Assembly (NCBI GenBank): GCA_018136815.1 | Contig: CM030933.1 | Coordinates: 2,006,329-2,070,328, forward strand | DNA from: Isochrysis galbana | Taxonomy: Eukaryota > Haptophyta > Isochrysidales > Isochrysidaceae | DNA length: 64,000 nt | Reading direction: 5' to 3' | In this document: positions 19,767-32,100 of the stretch, one piece after another | Layout of the letters: each line of letters opens with the position of its first letter | How positions within the stretch are numbered: the stretch's first letter is position 1 | Made by a program: the position numbers and the translations under genes | Notes under the pieces: model-generated | What the model was told of the DNA's origin: nothing | What the model saw: the letters and a program-made list of their open reading frames with translations, nothing else | The model's database searches: none

Positions 19767-21470
19767 TGCAGCGCCCGGCTGCCGCCATTTGCGGCTGCCT
19801 TCCCAGACGGTCGAGGAAGAGTCAGCGACCTCGACCGCCTGAAGCGACGAGCAGATCTCATCCTCGGGCAGGCCTGACGGCCGACGCCACAGTCGCGGCA
19901 GCTCTGTGCTCGACGAGCCCCGCTGCCATAGCCGTGGCGTGCGGCCCGAGCCGCAACCGCCCCCATCGGTCGAATTGGCGCCGCCGTTGACGTGCTCCCT
20001 GGGCGTAGGGTTGGCATGGTCAGGCACGGGATCAAGGCGGCAAAGTGCAGGTCCAAGCTGTTGGGCGTTGGACGCGAGGGGGCTCAGGGCGGAGGCTCAG
20101 GCAAGGGGGAGGGGAGGCCAAGGTGCGGCGCTTGGCCGTGGCTGGGCCTCTGCGAAGCAAGGAGGCCAGCATGGGTGGCGTGCAAGTCCCCTCCCCAGAT
20201 TCCGCGACATCCACTTTACCCGCCTCTCAACTCTCGGCCAAGCGCAGGAGCGGCAGGCGGGTGAAGCGGGGTGAAGGGGAGGAGACTTCACGCGTGGCAC
20301 GCAACTGGGAGTCCTGTAGGTGCTCCCCAGCTTGGAGGCCTCCTCAATGAGTGGAGAAGCTCCCCTCTCCAGGACAACCTCCTCACTCCACAGAGCCCCG
20401 AGGTCATCCGGGCGGTGAGAAGGAGTGAAGAGGTGGGATGGTGCGCTTGACTGTGGAGCAATGGAGGCTCCGTCGAGCGAGAAGGTCACCTCCGAGAGCT
20501 GGGATGTCCGCCCTCACTCTTCCCAGACTGGCCCCCTCGTCTCACATGGATCCCCACTGAAGCCCACGAGTGATAGGGCGATGACAGGGGCTGGATGGCA
20601 GCTCCAGCATGCCTTCCCAGGCTGTTGTAGCAGCTGGCCATGGTAAGGAGTCCGTCTCCGACAGAGTCGAGGGCGGCGGGAGCGGCGGGATTGAGCGGTG
20701 GGGCGTGGTGGAGAGAAGGTTCCCACCTCCCTCTCCTTGGGCCGTCCTCCTCACTCCGCTGAGCGCCCGCAGGTAAAGAACGGGAAGCTCCCCCCCCCCC
20801 CCCCCCCCACTCTTTCCCCGCCTGGGCGTGGAGAAGGCCCCTCTTCCCCAGCCACCCACCCTCACCGAGGCGTGTGGAGGAGGCTCCGGCGAAGGGCTCA
20901 CCTGGGTGTGGAGGAGGCTCTCCGGAGCGAGGAGGCCATCTCTGAGAGAGTGGAGGAAGTTCTTCGCCAAAAAGGTGGTGGGAGAGAGGAAGGGAAGGGA
21001 GTGAGCTCCGTGGAAGCGAGCCGTTGGAGCTGGTGGCTGTCTGTGGCTCCTGCGGCGCGTGCGGCGTCGGTCGGTGCTCCACAGCGGAGAGCAGAGGAGA
21101 ACACGGAGGAAGGGGAAGGGGAGGGAGGAGGGCGCATGGCGCGGTGGGGAGAGGGGGGGGGAGGGTCTCGGCGCGTGCGGTCCCCGCCCGCCCGGCGGGG
21201 TGAAGGAGGAGGGGATGGGAGCGGAGGCCCTCTTTGGGGGGGGAAGGGGGGGAGGGGGAGAAGGGCTCTAGATCCACGGCGCGCGGGGGGAGAGAGAGAG
21301 AGAGAGAGTGGACTGATGAGGAGGAGGGGGGTCCTCGGCGGGCACTGGAGCACCCTTTGTTTATATGGTTTGGAGGCCCGTTTAAGAGAAAGCATGAGGT
21401 GAGAGAGAGCTTGGGGGGAGGGAAGGAGGGTTTCGTGTGACCCGCGGGCGGCGGGCGCGGACGGGGAGAG
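19767..21470. other. upstream region and simple-sequence DNA, no supported gene
   Basis: 19767-20056 stays open in the frame of the membrane-protein gene and could contain further 5' exons. 20060-21300 is G/C-rich and partly repetitive, with recurring GTGGAG(A/G)A(A/G)GC and CTCCGAGAG-type words and a C-run at 20791-20808. 21280-21440 grades into GA repeats. No recognisable protein. Confidence 0.4.
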
Positions 21471-23530
21471 AGAGAGGGGGAGAGAGAGGGGAGAAGAGAG
21501 AGAATAGGGAGAGAGAGAGAGAGGGTTGAGGAGATGGGGGAGAGAGAGGGGAGAAGAGAGAGAATAGGGAGAGAGAGAGAGAGGGTTGAGGAGATGGGGG
21601 AGAGAGAGGGGAGAAGGGAGAGAATAGGGAGAGAGAGAGAGAGGGTTGAGGAGATGGGGGAGAGAGGGGAGAAGAGAGAGAATAGGGAGAGAGAGAGAGA
21701 GGGTTGAGGAGATGGGGGAGAGAGAGGGGAGAAGAGAGAGAATAGGGAGAGAGAGAGAGAGGGTTGAGGCGATGAAGAGAGAGAGGGGAGAAGAGAGAGA
21801 ATAGGGAGAGAGAGAGAGAGGGTTGAGGCGATGGGGGAGAGAGAGAATAGGGAGAAGAGAGAGAATAGGGAGAGAGAGAGAGAGGGGAGAAGAGAGAGAA
21901 TAGGGAGAGAGAGAGAGAGGGGAGAGAGAATAGGGAGAGAGAGAGAGAGGGGAGAGAGAGAATAGGGAGAGAGAGAGAGGGTTGAGGAGATGGGGGAGAG
22001 AGAGAATAGGGAGAAGAGAGAGAATAGGGAGAGAGAGAGAGAGGGTTGAGGAGATGGGGGAGAGAGAGGGGAGAAGAGAGAGAATAGGGAGAGAGAGAGA
22101 GGGTTGAGGAGATGGGGGAGAGAGAGGGAGAAGAGAGAGAATAGGGAGAGAGAGAGAGAGGGTTGAGGCGATGGGGGAGAGAGAGAATAGGGAGAAGAGA
22201 GAGAATAGGGAGAGAGAGAGAGAGGGTTGAGGAGATGGGGGAGAGAGAGGGGAGAAGAGAGAGAATAGGGAGAGAGAGAGAGAGGGGAGAGAGAGAATAG
22301 GGAGAAGAGAGAGAATAGGGAGAGAGAGAGAGGGTTGAGGAGATGGGGGAGAGAGAGAATAGGGAAAAGAGAGAGAATAGGGAGCGAGAGAGAGAGGGTT
22401 GAGGAGATGGGGGAGAGAGAGAATAGGGAGAAGAGAGAGAATAGGGAGAGAGAGAGAGAGGGTTGAGGAGATGGGGGAGAGAGAGGGGAGAAGAGAGAGA
22501 ATAGGGAGAGAGAGAGAGGGTTGAGGAGATGGGGGAGAGAGAGGGGAGAAGAGAGAGAATAGGGAGAGAGAGAGAGAGGGTTGAGGCGATGGGGGAGAGA
22601 GAGAATAGGGAGAAGAGAGAGAATAGGGAGAGAGAGAGAGAGGGTTGAGGAGATGGGGGAGAGAGAGGGGAGAAGAGAGAGAATAGGGAGAGAGAGAGAG
22701 AGGGTTGAGGAGATGGGGGAGAGAGAGGGGAGAAGGGAGAGAATAGGGAGAGAGAGAGAGAGGGTTGAGGAGATGGGGGAAAGAGAGGGGAGAAGGGAGA
22801 GAATAGGGAGAGAGAGAGAGAGGGTTGAGGAGATGGGGGAGAGAGAGAATAGGGAGAAGAGAGAGAATAGGGAGAGAGAGAGAGAGGGTTGAGGAGATGG
22901 GGGAGAGAGAGGGGAGAAGAGAGAGAATAGGGAGAGAGAGAGAGAGGGTTGAGGCGATGAAGAGAGAGAATAGGGAGGGAGAGAGAGAGGGTTGAGGAGA
23001 TGGGGGAGAGAGAGGGGAGAAGAGAGAGAATAGGGAGAGAGAGAGAGAGGGTTGAGGAGATGGGGGAGAGAGAGGGGAGAAGGGAGAGAATAGGGAGAGA
23101 GAGAGAGAGGGTTGAGGAGATGGGGGAGAGAGAGGGGAGAAGAGAGAGAATAGGGAGAGAGAGAGAGAGGGTTGAGGCGATGGGGAGAGAGAGCGGAGAA
23201 GAGAGAGAATAGGGAGAGAGAGAGAGAGGGTTGAGGCGATGAAGAGAGAGAATAGGGAGAGAGAGAGAGAGGGTTGAGGAGATGGGGGAGAGAGAGGGGA
23301 GAAGAGAGAGAATAGGGAGAGAGAGAGAGAGGGTTGAGGCGATGGGGGAGAGAGAGCGGAGAAGAGAGAGAATAGGGAGAGAGAGAGAGAGGGTTGAGGC
23401 GATGAAGAGAGAGAATAGGGAGAGAGAGAGAGAGGGTTGAGGAGATGGGGGAGAGAGAGGGGAGAAGAGAGAGAATAGGGAGAGAGAGAGAGAGGGTTGA
23501 GGAGATGGGGGAGAGAGAGGGGAGAGAAGA
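21471..23530 (+). repeat. GA-rich minisatellite, about 60-bp unit, roughly 35 copies
   Basis: Head-to-tail array. The unit is AGAGAGAGGGGAGAAGAGAG, then AGAATAGGGAGAGAGAGAGA, then GAGGGTTGAGGAGATGGGGG. Variants have GAGGCGATGAAG, AATAGGGAGAAG and shorter units near 21850-21960. Because the unit is 60 bp and almost free of stop words on the minus strand, all three minus frames stay open over 2 kb and read as Leu/Ser/Pro repeats (such as SPISSTLSLSLPILS). I regard these frames as non-coding. Confidence 0.9.
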
Positions 23531-23676
23531 AGAAGTGGGCGGGGGAGAGAGAGAACAAGATGAGAGGCGAGGTGCAGTGGGAGGTGGGGAGTTATTTTGT
23601 AGACAAACGTACCCGAGCATCGTTCCATCTCCATCTGTTCACACTCTGTTCGCGAATTCGCGAATGAGGGTTAGGG

Positions 23677-23860
23677 CCCTAGATGGGAAATACGTATTTA
23701 CCGTATTCGGCCAGAGACCAAATACATATGTATTTGGCTGTATTTGAAGCGTGGCCTGGGTTGTAGGCCTCGAATATATTTGAAATGTCTTTGGCCGGAG
23801 GCCAAATACAGATGTATTTGGCCGTATTTGCAGGCCCTGCACCGTATCTCCCATCTAGGG
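23677..23860. mobile_element. hAT-like MITE with palindromic words (family F, younger copy)
   Basis: Perfect 12-bp inverted ends CCCTAGATGGGA / TCCCATCTAGGG, extendable as (A/G)ATACG. The inner word is CAAATAC/GTATTTG, in palindromes such as CCAAATACATATGTATTTGG (23713-23732). Flanks are TTAGGG-like on both sides (GAGGGTTAGGG and GGGTTAGGGTTAAGGTTAGG), so the target duplication cannot be fixed. Candidates are GGTTAGGG at both ends with a 2-base offset. 184 bp, no ORF. An older copy lies at 6914-7110. Confidence 0.75.
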
Positions 23861-24319
23861 TTAGGGTTAAGGTTAGGAGACGGTGGCCGGCGGGCGACGG
23901 GCGAGCGTCCCCCCCCCCCCCCCCTCCCGCCGCCGCCGCCGCCCGCGCGTCGAGATGGTCCAACGACGGAATGGACCATTGCTTTGCTCCCCATCAAATC
24001 TAGTCGCGGCTGATCCTCTTCTGCAGTGAGGAAAGATGGCGAAATTGGGGAGTCGGCTCGTCGGTTCTCACGATCCGCTCGCATCTCCTGTCTCCCAGCC
24101 CACGGACAGGAGACAGTACACGGTGGGGGGATATGTAGTAGTACATAATATTCATATCCCATATTCCCCCACCCCACCTCCTCTCGCTCTTCTCCTGCTC
24201 CCCTACCGTCCCTATCTTAGGTCGGTTGCCTGTTGTATTCAAGCCTCCTGGCATGAATATTTCGGCATGGGTACGTGCCTTCTTCGTTATATCTCGTCTT
24301 CTATGTTGGTCTTGGTCTG
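23861..24319. other. spacer with poly-C and CCG repeats
   Basis: TTAGGG-like repeats to 23880, a C-run at 23911-23926, then (CCG)n. An AT-richer stretch to the LINE 5' end at 24320 has no supported gene. Confidence 0.5.
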
Positions 24320-25671
24320 AAAAACTAATGTTATAGTTTTAGCGATGGAGCGCGCGCCGACCGCTCCCCTCTCCCAGCCCCCCGCCGCCACGACGCCCCA
24401 ACGGGGCCGCCCCAAGCCGCCGGAGCCGAAGCGCTCGCAGGCCTCAGCACCGCCCGACACCGACGTCGAGATGGCCCCGCCACCCTCGCCTCCCAGGCAG
24501 CCACAGAAGCAGGGAGCAGGCAAAGTCCTGTTCCCTGCAGACCAACACAGCCAGACCTAGGCTCAGAACACCATCGCCGCCGGACAGCCACCCACTCAAG
24601 GACTCCCCATGGGGTGTGGCAGCTCTGCTGCCACCCCCATGGCGGTAACTCCTACCACCTGTGCACCCCTCGGGGGCGGGCACATGACACAACAATATCA
24701 ATTCTTGGAGCTTTTGCTCCCTCCAACCAACAACCAAATCCCACAGCAAAATCCTATGCTCAAGCCGCGCACGGACACAAGGGGAAAGAGCCACACAAGC
24801 AAGCTCAGCAGCCACCAACCCAACAGCTTCAGCCACAGTCGCGCAAGCGGGCCGACCCACAGTCAGACCCGATGCCGACTCCCAACAACAACACCTCATT
24901 CGCCTCCCCTCCACCAGAGGAGGAAGAAGAACCCGAAGACACCCCTTTTTTCATTCAGCTAGCTCAGCTAGCTGAGGACAAAAAGGACATCAAGAGTGAA
25001 GATGTAGCAACATTCATGAAATTCCTACTCTCCAGGCTGGAAGGCCAAGATGCCACGCCAGACGGGATGGACAAGGGCCGAAAGGGCCCATGGATCTTCT
25101 ACGTCGACGACGATGCACACAATCAATTCAAGGCCGCCTACGGCGACAAACTTAAGACGGTACTCTCGGGGATCCCGCACGAATTTGGAGTCACCTACGG
25201 CGAGCTAGCCGATTCAGCACCACGCAAATCTAGCGCGGTCCGGTCCTCCCTCAAGGAGGTCGCCACGTACATCGTTTTCCGCATTTTCGACCCGATTAAG
25301 GCGTACAAAACCAAAACTCGACATTTGGCTAGCGCACTGGAGCGTGAAGGCTTCCATGTCCTTAGGGGCAATCAACAGCGCGTCAAAACCACGATCGAGC
25401 GAATCACGAAAGTCGAGGCGGGTAAACGCCCGATCTGGCACTTCTACGTATACACGGACACGACGGCCCTAGGCCACCGCTTCCCGAGGACCTTTCACGT
25501 GACCCTTGACGATGGGGAAAACTTCAATTTGGACTACGCGGTCCGCTCCTCGGTGGAGTGCGTGACACCCGAGGGCGACATCGCCATACACGGCGCCCCA
25601 GGGGGCTGAAAAGGATACGATAAGCCATGGGCTATCTCGTAGCTCTGCGCAAGAATCAAATTAGTTTTCGC
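24320..25671 (+). pseudogene. LINE ORF1 copy with stop codons and frameshifts
   Basis: Opens with the 5' hairpin AAAACTAATGTTATAGTTTT and a start at 24345 (MERAPTAPLSQPPAATT). The first frame stops at 24558-24560 (TAG); the ORF1 frame resumes from about 24700. The conserved core is intact (DTPFFIQLAQLAEDKKDIKS, GPWIFYVDDDAHNQFKAAYG, HFYVYTDTTALGHRFPRTF). It then ends at TGA 25607-25609, where sister copies have a Cys codon. LINE similarity continues a little further (KGYDKPWAIS, then a stop) to about 25671. There it meets an inverted LINE 5' end. Non-functional. Confidence 0.85.
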
Positions 25672-25790
25672 CCTTTCTGACGAGCCGCCTCAGGCGGCGT
25701 GGGGCGTCCCAGGTGGGGCGCACTGGCGAGGGTCGCCTGAGGCTCGGGAGCGGTCGCGGCACGCTCCATAGTTCAAACTATAACAATAGT
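25672..25790 (-). mobile_element. LINE 5' terminal fragment, inverted
   Basis: Reverse complement matches 14951-15072: start at 25769 reading MERAATAPEPQATLASAPHL, preceded by the hairpin AAACTATTGTTATAGTTT. It abuts the 3' end of the plus-strand ORF1 remnant, giving a fold-back arrangement with a LINE 5' hairpin at each outer end. Confidence 0.7.
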
Positions 25791-26136
25791 TTTTGATCGG
25801 GAGTGGACGGAATACAGGCGCGGTACAAGGAGGGGGGTAGGGGGACCGGAGCGTGACGACGGAGAGAGGCTCGGCGCTTGGTGTTTCTGGCGGACACCTG
25901 GCTCATCAGGCAGCATCGCCGCAATCCGGGTCTGAAACGGTGTATCCAATTAGCTAGTGGGGCTGGGGTTGGCTGGGATGTAACAGTATTTTTATCAACG
26001 GCAGCGGTGTCCGCACCGCTGCAAGCCACCGCAAACAGCGCTCACATTTGCTCTTGTCCAACTTCTGCCAACCTCGAAAGTCGACCGCCACCTAATACCG
26101 CCTGTCACAGCCGCCCACTCGGTCGGAAAAGGGCCA
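25791..26136. other. 3' flank of CYFIP, nothing recognised
   Basis: No motif-bearing ORF. It should contain the CYFIP 3' UTR on the minus strand. Confidence 0.5.
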
Positions 26137-29100
26137 TCACTCGTGCCACGCGCACGCCGCCTCGATCATGGCGCGCGCTTTCTCGCCGCTCGTGGTAAGG
26201 GCCTCGGCACGTCGCACGTATCGCGCCAACGGCGTATTGGCGGCCTCCACGGCGTTGCCGTCAGTGCTCGGTACGTCCCTTGCAGCGTCTGCGGCGTGAA
26301 TAGCGAGGACGCGTCCATTGAAGGACGAGAGGCGGGCGGCGTCCTCTTGGCCCAAGAGGCGCAGCAATGCGGTGGCACCCAACACGATGCCCTCGCCGTA
26401 GAGCCGGGCGTTGTCGAGCCCGCCGTCCGCCCAGTGAGAGGTGCAAAGCAAAAACTCGAGGGCGGACCAGACGCGGTAGAAACTACGCGAGGTGTGGCTT
26501 GGCAATCCCGGCCGCGCGCCACCAGTCATACCGGGGGACCCTTGGGGCTCCCCCCCGTGCCATACCTCACGCAAAGGCTGCACTGTCTCATGCATAGTCC
26601 GCAACAGAGCTGTTAAGAAGGCAGCTTCTGAGTGCGGCGGCAAACTGATGCCTTGCAATTGGTGGGCAATAAGAACAAAGTCAGGATCCGTCGTAGTCTG
26701 TGCTCCACCAGCCTCGATCAGCGCCTTCGCCGCGATCAACATTGGCGCCTCGGCCTCGGGGCGTGCACGCGAGAGGGGCGGTGTAGGCGAGCGCCTATGC
26801 GATGTTGCTGGTGGCGACGGCGGCGCGCTAGGAGGCGCAGCGCCGGGCGCAGTGCCTGCACCGCGCGGCGAGGAGGCAGTGCCGGGTGGGAATTCAGGCA
26901 TGCGCGGCGGAGGCTTCCCCCGAGGCGAGATCGCCTCCATAGGGGGCATGGGCGCGCCCGGCGGTATGGTCGTGCCGCGGAGCGGAGGCGAGGAACGGCG
27001 CGGTGAGAGGGCCGCCAAGGGGGGTATGGGCGCGCCCGGTGGCAAAGCCGTCGTGCCGCGCGAGGTCCCACTCGGCGAGAGAGCCGCCAAAGGGGGTACG
27101 GGTGCGCCCATTGGCAGCGTGCTGCCGCGGGGTGGAGCGGAGGGTCCTGTGGCCACGTTGGAGCCCGAGGCGGACGCGCTGCCCTTGGTGGGAGCTGCGG
27201 CAGGCACCTTCAGCTTGGCCGGCGCCAGCGGCGCAACTCCTGGCCTGCCAAGCGGACCCTTGGGCGGCACAATCTTGGGTGGTGCAGCAGCGGCGGCGGG
27301 CAGTGCCATGTCCGGCGCATTGGAGGAGGACGCCTTGAAATCGGTGGCTATGGACTTCTTCACCTCAAGCTCACTGGCCGGCATGAGACCTGGCGCCGCC
27401 GCAGAAGGGACAACGCCTCCATCCGCCGGAGCGGGTGGTTTTGAACGGATGGGGGGGTTGGTGGCAGGTGACATGAGCGTCTTGGTTTCGGACGGCGTGG
27501 ACGGCTCAGCCACGGGCGTGGGCGGTTCTGACGCGGGCGGCGTGGCTGGCTTGGTCGTGGGTAATTTGGTGGTGGGCGGCGGGTCCAGAGCGCTTGGTTC
27601 GGGCTGTTGCGCCGCCGTGCCGACTGCCAACGCGGGCCTCCGCGTGGATGGGGCCAACGTGCTGCTGGCGCAGGACGCCTTCACGGGCGATGGCGCCGCG
27701 GGCTGGGCCGCTGCCCTTGCCGAGCTTGGCGCCGAGACCAAAGGCACGAAGGTCTGAGGGGACTCACTATTTGCCGGCCCCAGGCGAGCCCTGGGCCGTC
27801 CCGCACCCAACCCAAGGCTCTTGGCGCCGACGCAATGGCCTAGGGTGAAGGCGTCGGTCGCAGCGAGCGCCGCATCGACCGCGGCCGCGAAGGCGATCGC
27901 GTTACCCAGCGCTCGCAGGGAGAAAAAGACTCCGCTGTGAAGCTCGTCATAGCCGCTTAGGTCGGCGAGCTTGGCCTCATAGAAGAGCAGCGCGCCATTG
28001 GCGCCGTAAGCGTGCGCCGGAGGTTTGGTGGAGGCCGGGAGCGCTTCCTGCAACACCTGGACGTAGGGTGTGATGGAGTCGCGCAACAGGTCCGTGACTT
28101 CGGTCTGCAGCGCGCGCATCAGGGAGTGCATCCCATCCCCGCCCAGCACCTCGAGCAATGAGACCAGCTGTGTGGCGCCCAACGACAACCCGGCGGACGC
28201 AGTACGCACGCCCCAGAGCGCGTTGAGCGTCTTGCAGCCAAAGAGCACGTGGGGTAGCGTCCCGCGAGGCGGGGGCGGGCGCCGCGGCGGCGGCGTGAAA
28301 ACTGTCGGGGGCGGGCGCTCGAAGACGATGGCTGGGATGCGGCATGCGAAGTTGGGGATGACCTTTAGGACGGAGGTGCAATGGGGTGAGATGGTGGTGG
28401 GCGGACGGGCAGGCCGGTGGACGGGCGGAAGCCGAAAAGGGCGAGCTACGGTTGGCACTTGCACGGGAGGCTCAGCGCACGTCTTCGATCAGCTCGCGCG
28501 TAGCGTGGAGGACGACGCGCGAGTGGAACGAGAGGATGGCGGCGGACTCGTCTGCCTCGACCGAGACGCTCTGCCACGAATCCATCGCCGGCAGAAGCTC
28601 GCAGAGCGCGTTATGGGCCAACCGGCACGCGCGCACCGCCGCGTTGAGCTCGACGGCGCCACCGAGGTCTCGCGACTCGAAGCGCGCAATGGCGATCTCG
28701 AGCGAGGAGCGCGAGAGCTTGGTGATGCGCTGCGCGAGCAAGAGGGCCAAGTCGAGCGAGCGGCCGAGCAGGGGGAAGTGGCGCCGCGTCATGAAGGCAA
28801 CGAATCTGCGGGTGCAGGCGGCGGGCGGTAAGCCGTCAGACGGTCAGCTATTGGGTTTCAAGACGGTCGCGCGCACCCTCCATGATCGAAGGCGCCCGCA
28901 TCGGTCTCGTCCCCCTCTGCCGGAGCCTCGCCGGCTGCTCGCTGAAAATCACGCAAGAGCATGAGCGAGGCCCGGCTCTTGTAGTGCGTGTAGATCTGCG
29001 CGCGGAGGTGGTGGGCCGGGTGGCGGGTGTGTGTGGTGACCCAGCGCGAAGGCGCCGCGATGAGTTCGGCTGCCGCTTGCGGGCGTGGACGGCGCAGGCA

Positions 29101-32100
29101 AGGCGAGATGCAGGGCGCCTGTGGGCGTCGATGAGGGCAAGGTGCACCCGCTCGGAGACCTCGAACAAGATCTGGTCGAAGCATAGGTTCACCTCCGCCT
29201 CAACCTCGGCGTAAATGTGCTGCTGCTTGTGCGTGCGCAGTGCTACGACTGCAGCCGCATCGTAGGCGGCGAGCGGCGCGAAGAATAGCGAGAGCAAGGA
29301 GGCGGCCGAGTCTGTCTTGTCGCTGAACATCACGCTCGGCGCAGGTGCCGGGATTGGGGCCCCGCCTTTGACTCCGGCGGTGGTGGCGCCGACGGCCATG
29401 CCGGGCGCACGGACAGCAGCGGTGCCCTCGTGCGCGCTGAGTGCGTGCTCCGTGAGCAGCCATGGCAGCGACATGGAGGTCGGGAACTGAGGCAGCTCAA
29501 AGAGCTCCAGGTAGAACTCGCGCATCCATAGGAAAGAGATGTCCGAGCTATGGGGCGGGCGGGCAGCTTGGTCGTGAGCTGGCGCCGCGGAGCGAGGCGG
29601 GGCGCGGCGAGGCAAGGCCAGGCGAGATGAGGCCAGGCGAGACGAGGCGAACAGCTTACAGGCCCGTGATCGTCGTCCCAAGCTCCATCACACGCGCAAA
29701 GTGCTCGCTTTCGCGGTAGAAGGCGCGCGTGCGGCGGCAAAAGTCGCGAGAGGCGACGGACGCTGCGGCGGCTGCCGCCGCCTTGGCCTTGGCCGCCTTG
29801 CCGCTCACGGCGCGCTGCTTGGCAGGTGAGGCCTTTCCCTCGGGCCTGCCAAGCAGCGTCTCGGCCTCGACCGCCAGCGTGGCGGCGACGGTGCGGGTCA
29901 TCCAGAGCTGGCTGGGTGAGGGCGCCACCGCTCGCAGCGGCGACTTCGGTGCCCCTGCCGCTCCGATGCCGGCGCCCACGCCGTCGGCTGCGCTGTCCCC
30001 GCCCGGGAGGACGGCTCCACGGAGTGCTGCGACCAGCGACGCAGCGGCCTCGTTGGCGGTTGCAGCGGACGCTGGCGAGCCAGGTCCGCTAGCAGTGTCG
30101 GCGACGAAGGCGTGCACTTGGCCATGGATGTACAAGCGGAGAAGACGCTCGGGGAGGCCCTCGACCTGCGAGCGCGGGAACGGCACGCAGTGGGCAAGGA
30201 GGGCTGGAAGTGGGGAAGTGGGAGGGGAGGGGTGCAGCACCCGCCTGTTGCAGCGCCTGCTTGAGGGACTGGATGTGGCCAAGCAACTGGAGCATCGCGC
30301 TGAGCTCCTCGGGCGTGAGGTTGTATCTGCGCATTGGGCAGCGGGGGGCGCTGGGTAGCAGTGAGCGGCGACCGGCCCCCGTGCACGCCGGCGCTTTGAG
30401 CGCGCGGCGCACCGGATCGCGCGCTCATAGTCGGCAACGCTCGCGACACTCCGACCCGCCTCCACGACGGCGCCAAGGCGGGAGTCGTCCGCCGGGTGTG
30501 CGCACTTCCACGCGATGCTCTCGCCGAGCTGCGCGGTGAGTTGGCCGAGCAAGCGGCAGGAGCGCATCACGGCCGCATAGAGGGGCGGCGCGAGCGCCGC
30601 CTCGGCCGTCGTCACAGTGGGCACGGCGGAGGCCGCCGCGACTTCGGGCTCGCTGTTGGCCACCGCCGCCACGGCTTTCGTTGCGCTCCGAAGACGCCGC
30701 ATCAGCACGGCGAGCGCGGCGAGCGCCTGGACGGTGGGGGCGCGCGCGGCCGCGGCGGCGCGCGGGAGCGAGTAGGTGTCGAGCTGCCGGCCGGCCGCCT
30801 CGAGTGCCTCGGCCGCCGCTGTCCTGTCGCGTGCGGTCATCATGCCGCTGACATGCGGCGCTGGCGGCGGCGCCGGCAACAACTGCGCGGCGGCCGCGGC
30901 CGTGAGGCCCGGCGAGCGACGGAGGAGCGCGGCGAGGTTGGCGTGCATATCGGCGTAGAGCGGCACGATTGGCCAGCGCTTGAGCAGTTTGCCATATCGC
31001 TCGCGCGGATAAAGCCCGGCGCGCGCGAAGGGGTCGCTCAAATCGGCTGGCGAGCGGAGGGGGCGGGAGTCGGCGCCCTGGCGCGGCCGGTGGTGGCGAG
31101 GCGTAGCAGCGGAAGCGGGACGGCGACGCGGTGGGTGGGGCGGCGCGCACCGTGCAGCAGCCAGAGGAGAAAGCCGACCACTCGGATGAGCCGGTGCTTC
31201 TCGGCAGGCAACAGGTAGCGCTCCTCCTCGAGCGCCTCGAGGCTGAAGTTGGCCATCCCCGCGAGCGCGCCATCGAGCGCTTCCGCCTTGCCCGTCGTGA
31301 CGAGCGCTTCCTTGAGCGCCGTGAGCAGGGCCGACTTTTGCACGAGGAAGGGCTGGAGCGTCGCGAGCTCGGTGGCGATGCTCGCGGCGCCGGCCGTCTG
31401 GCACGCGACAGTGCGGGATAGGGTCGGAGGGGGGGGGACACGGAGGAGGCGAGGGGTGGAGGGGAGGTGAACCGCGGCGCGCTCGCGCGCGTCGGCGGCG
31501 GCCCGTGTCATGGCGTGCGCTGGCGGTGGCGACGGCCGCCCGCCCTTCGCCGCCCCTCCCCCGCCTCACCTCTGCCTGCACGGCCGCAAAGGCGCGCTTG
31601 TACGTGGCGAGGTCATTCATGAGGCACGCCTTAGTGTCCTTGATCGCGTCGAGCACGACGAGAGCATCGAAGAGGTGAACGAGCGGCGGGAGAAGCACGG
31701 CAGATGAGGCGGGCGCTCCTTCGGAGCAGCTGGCCAGCCCGCTCACGAGCAGCGGGACGGCCGCCTCTCTGTGTGCGAGGAGGGCCTTGAGCTTCTGTAC
31801 TGCCGGGTGGAGGATGGTGAGCGAGGTGGAGTAGATGGAATGCTTCTCGTCTCCCGAGGCGGGAGGCAGAGCCTTTGCGATGGAGCGGTAGGTGTAGAGG
31901 GTGGAGGCGAGTTCTGCGGAGGTGGAGCAGGCGCTCGAGAGCTGGGTGGAGAGGGAGAGAAGGGGAGGATAGAGGGGAGAAGAAGGTGGAGGAGGGCTCG
32001 GGGAGGAGGGAAGGGGAGAGAAGAGATGGGAGAGGGGTAAGGAGGCTGGGGAGAGGGAAGGGGAGGGGGAGGGGGAGGGGGAGGTCCACTCTGTGCGAGG

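Noticed and set aside
21471-23530. CRISPR-like array
   Set aside because: No constant repeat alternating with unique spacers; eukaryotic minisatellite.
20486-23620. 1,044-codon open frame on the minus strand
   Set aside because: Produced by the 60-bp GA minisatellite; all three minus frames are open at once and the composition is only Leu, Ser, Pro and a few others.
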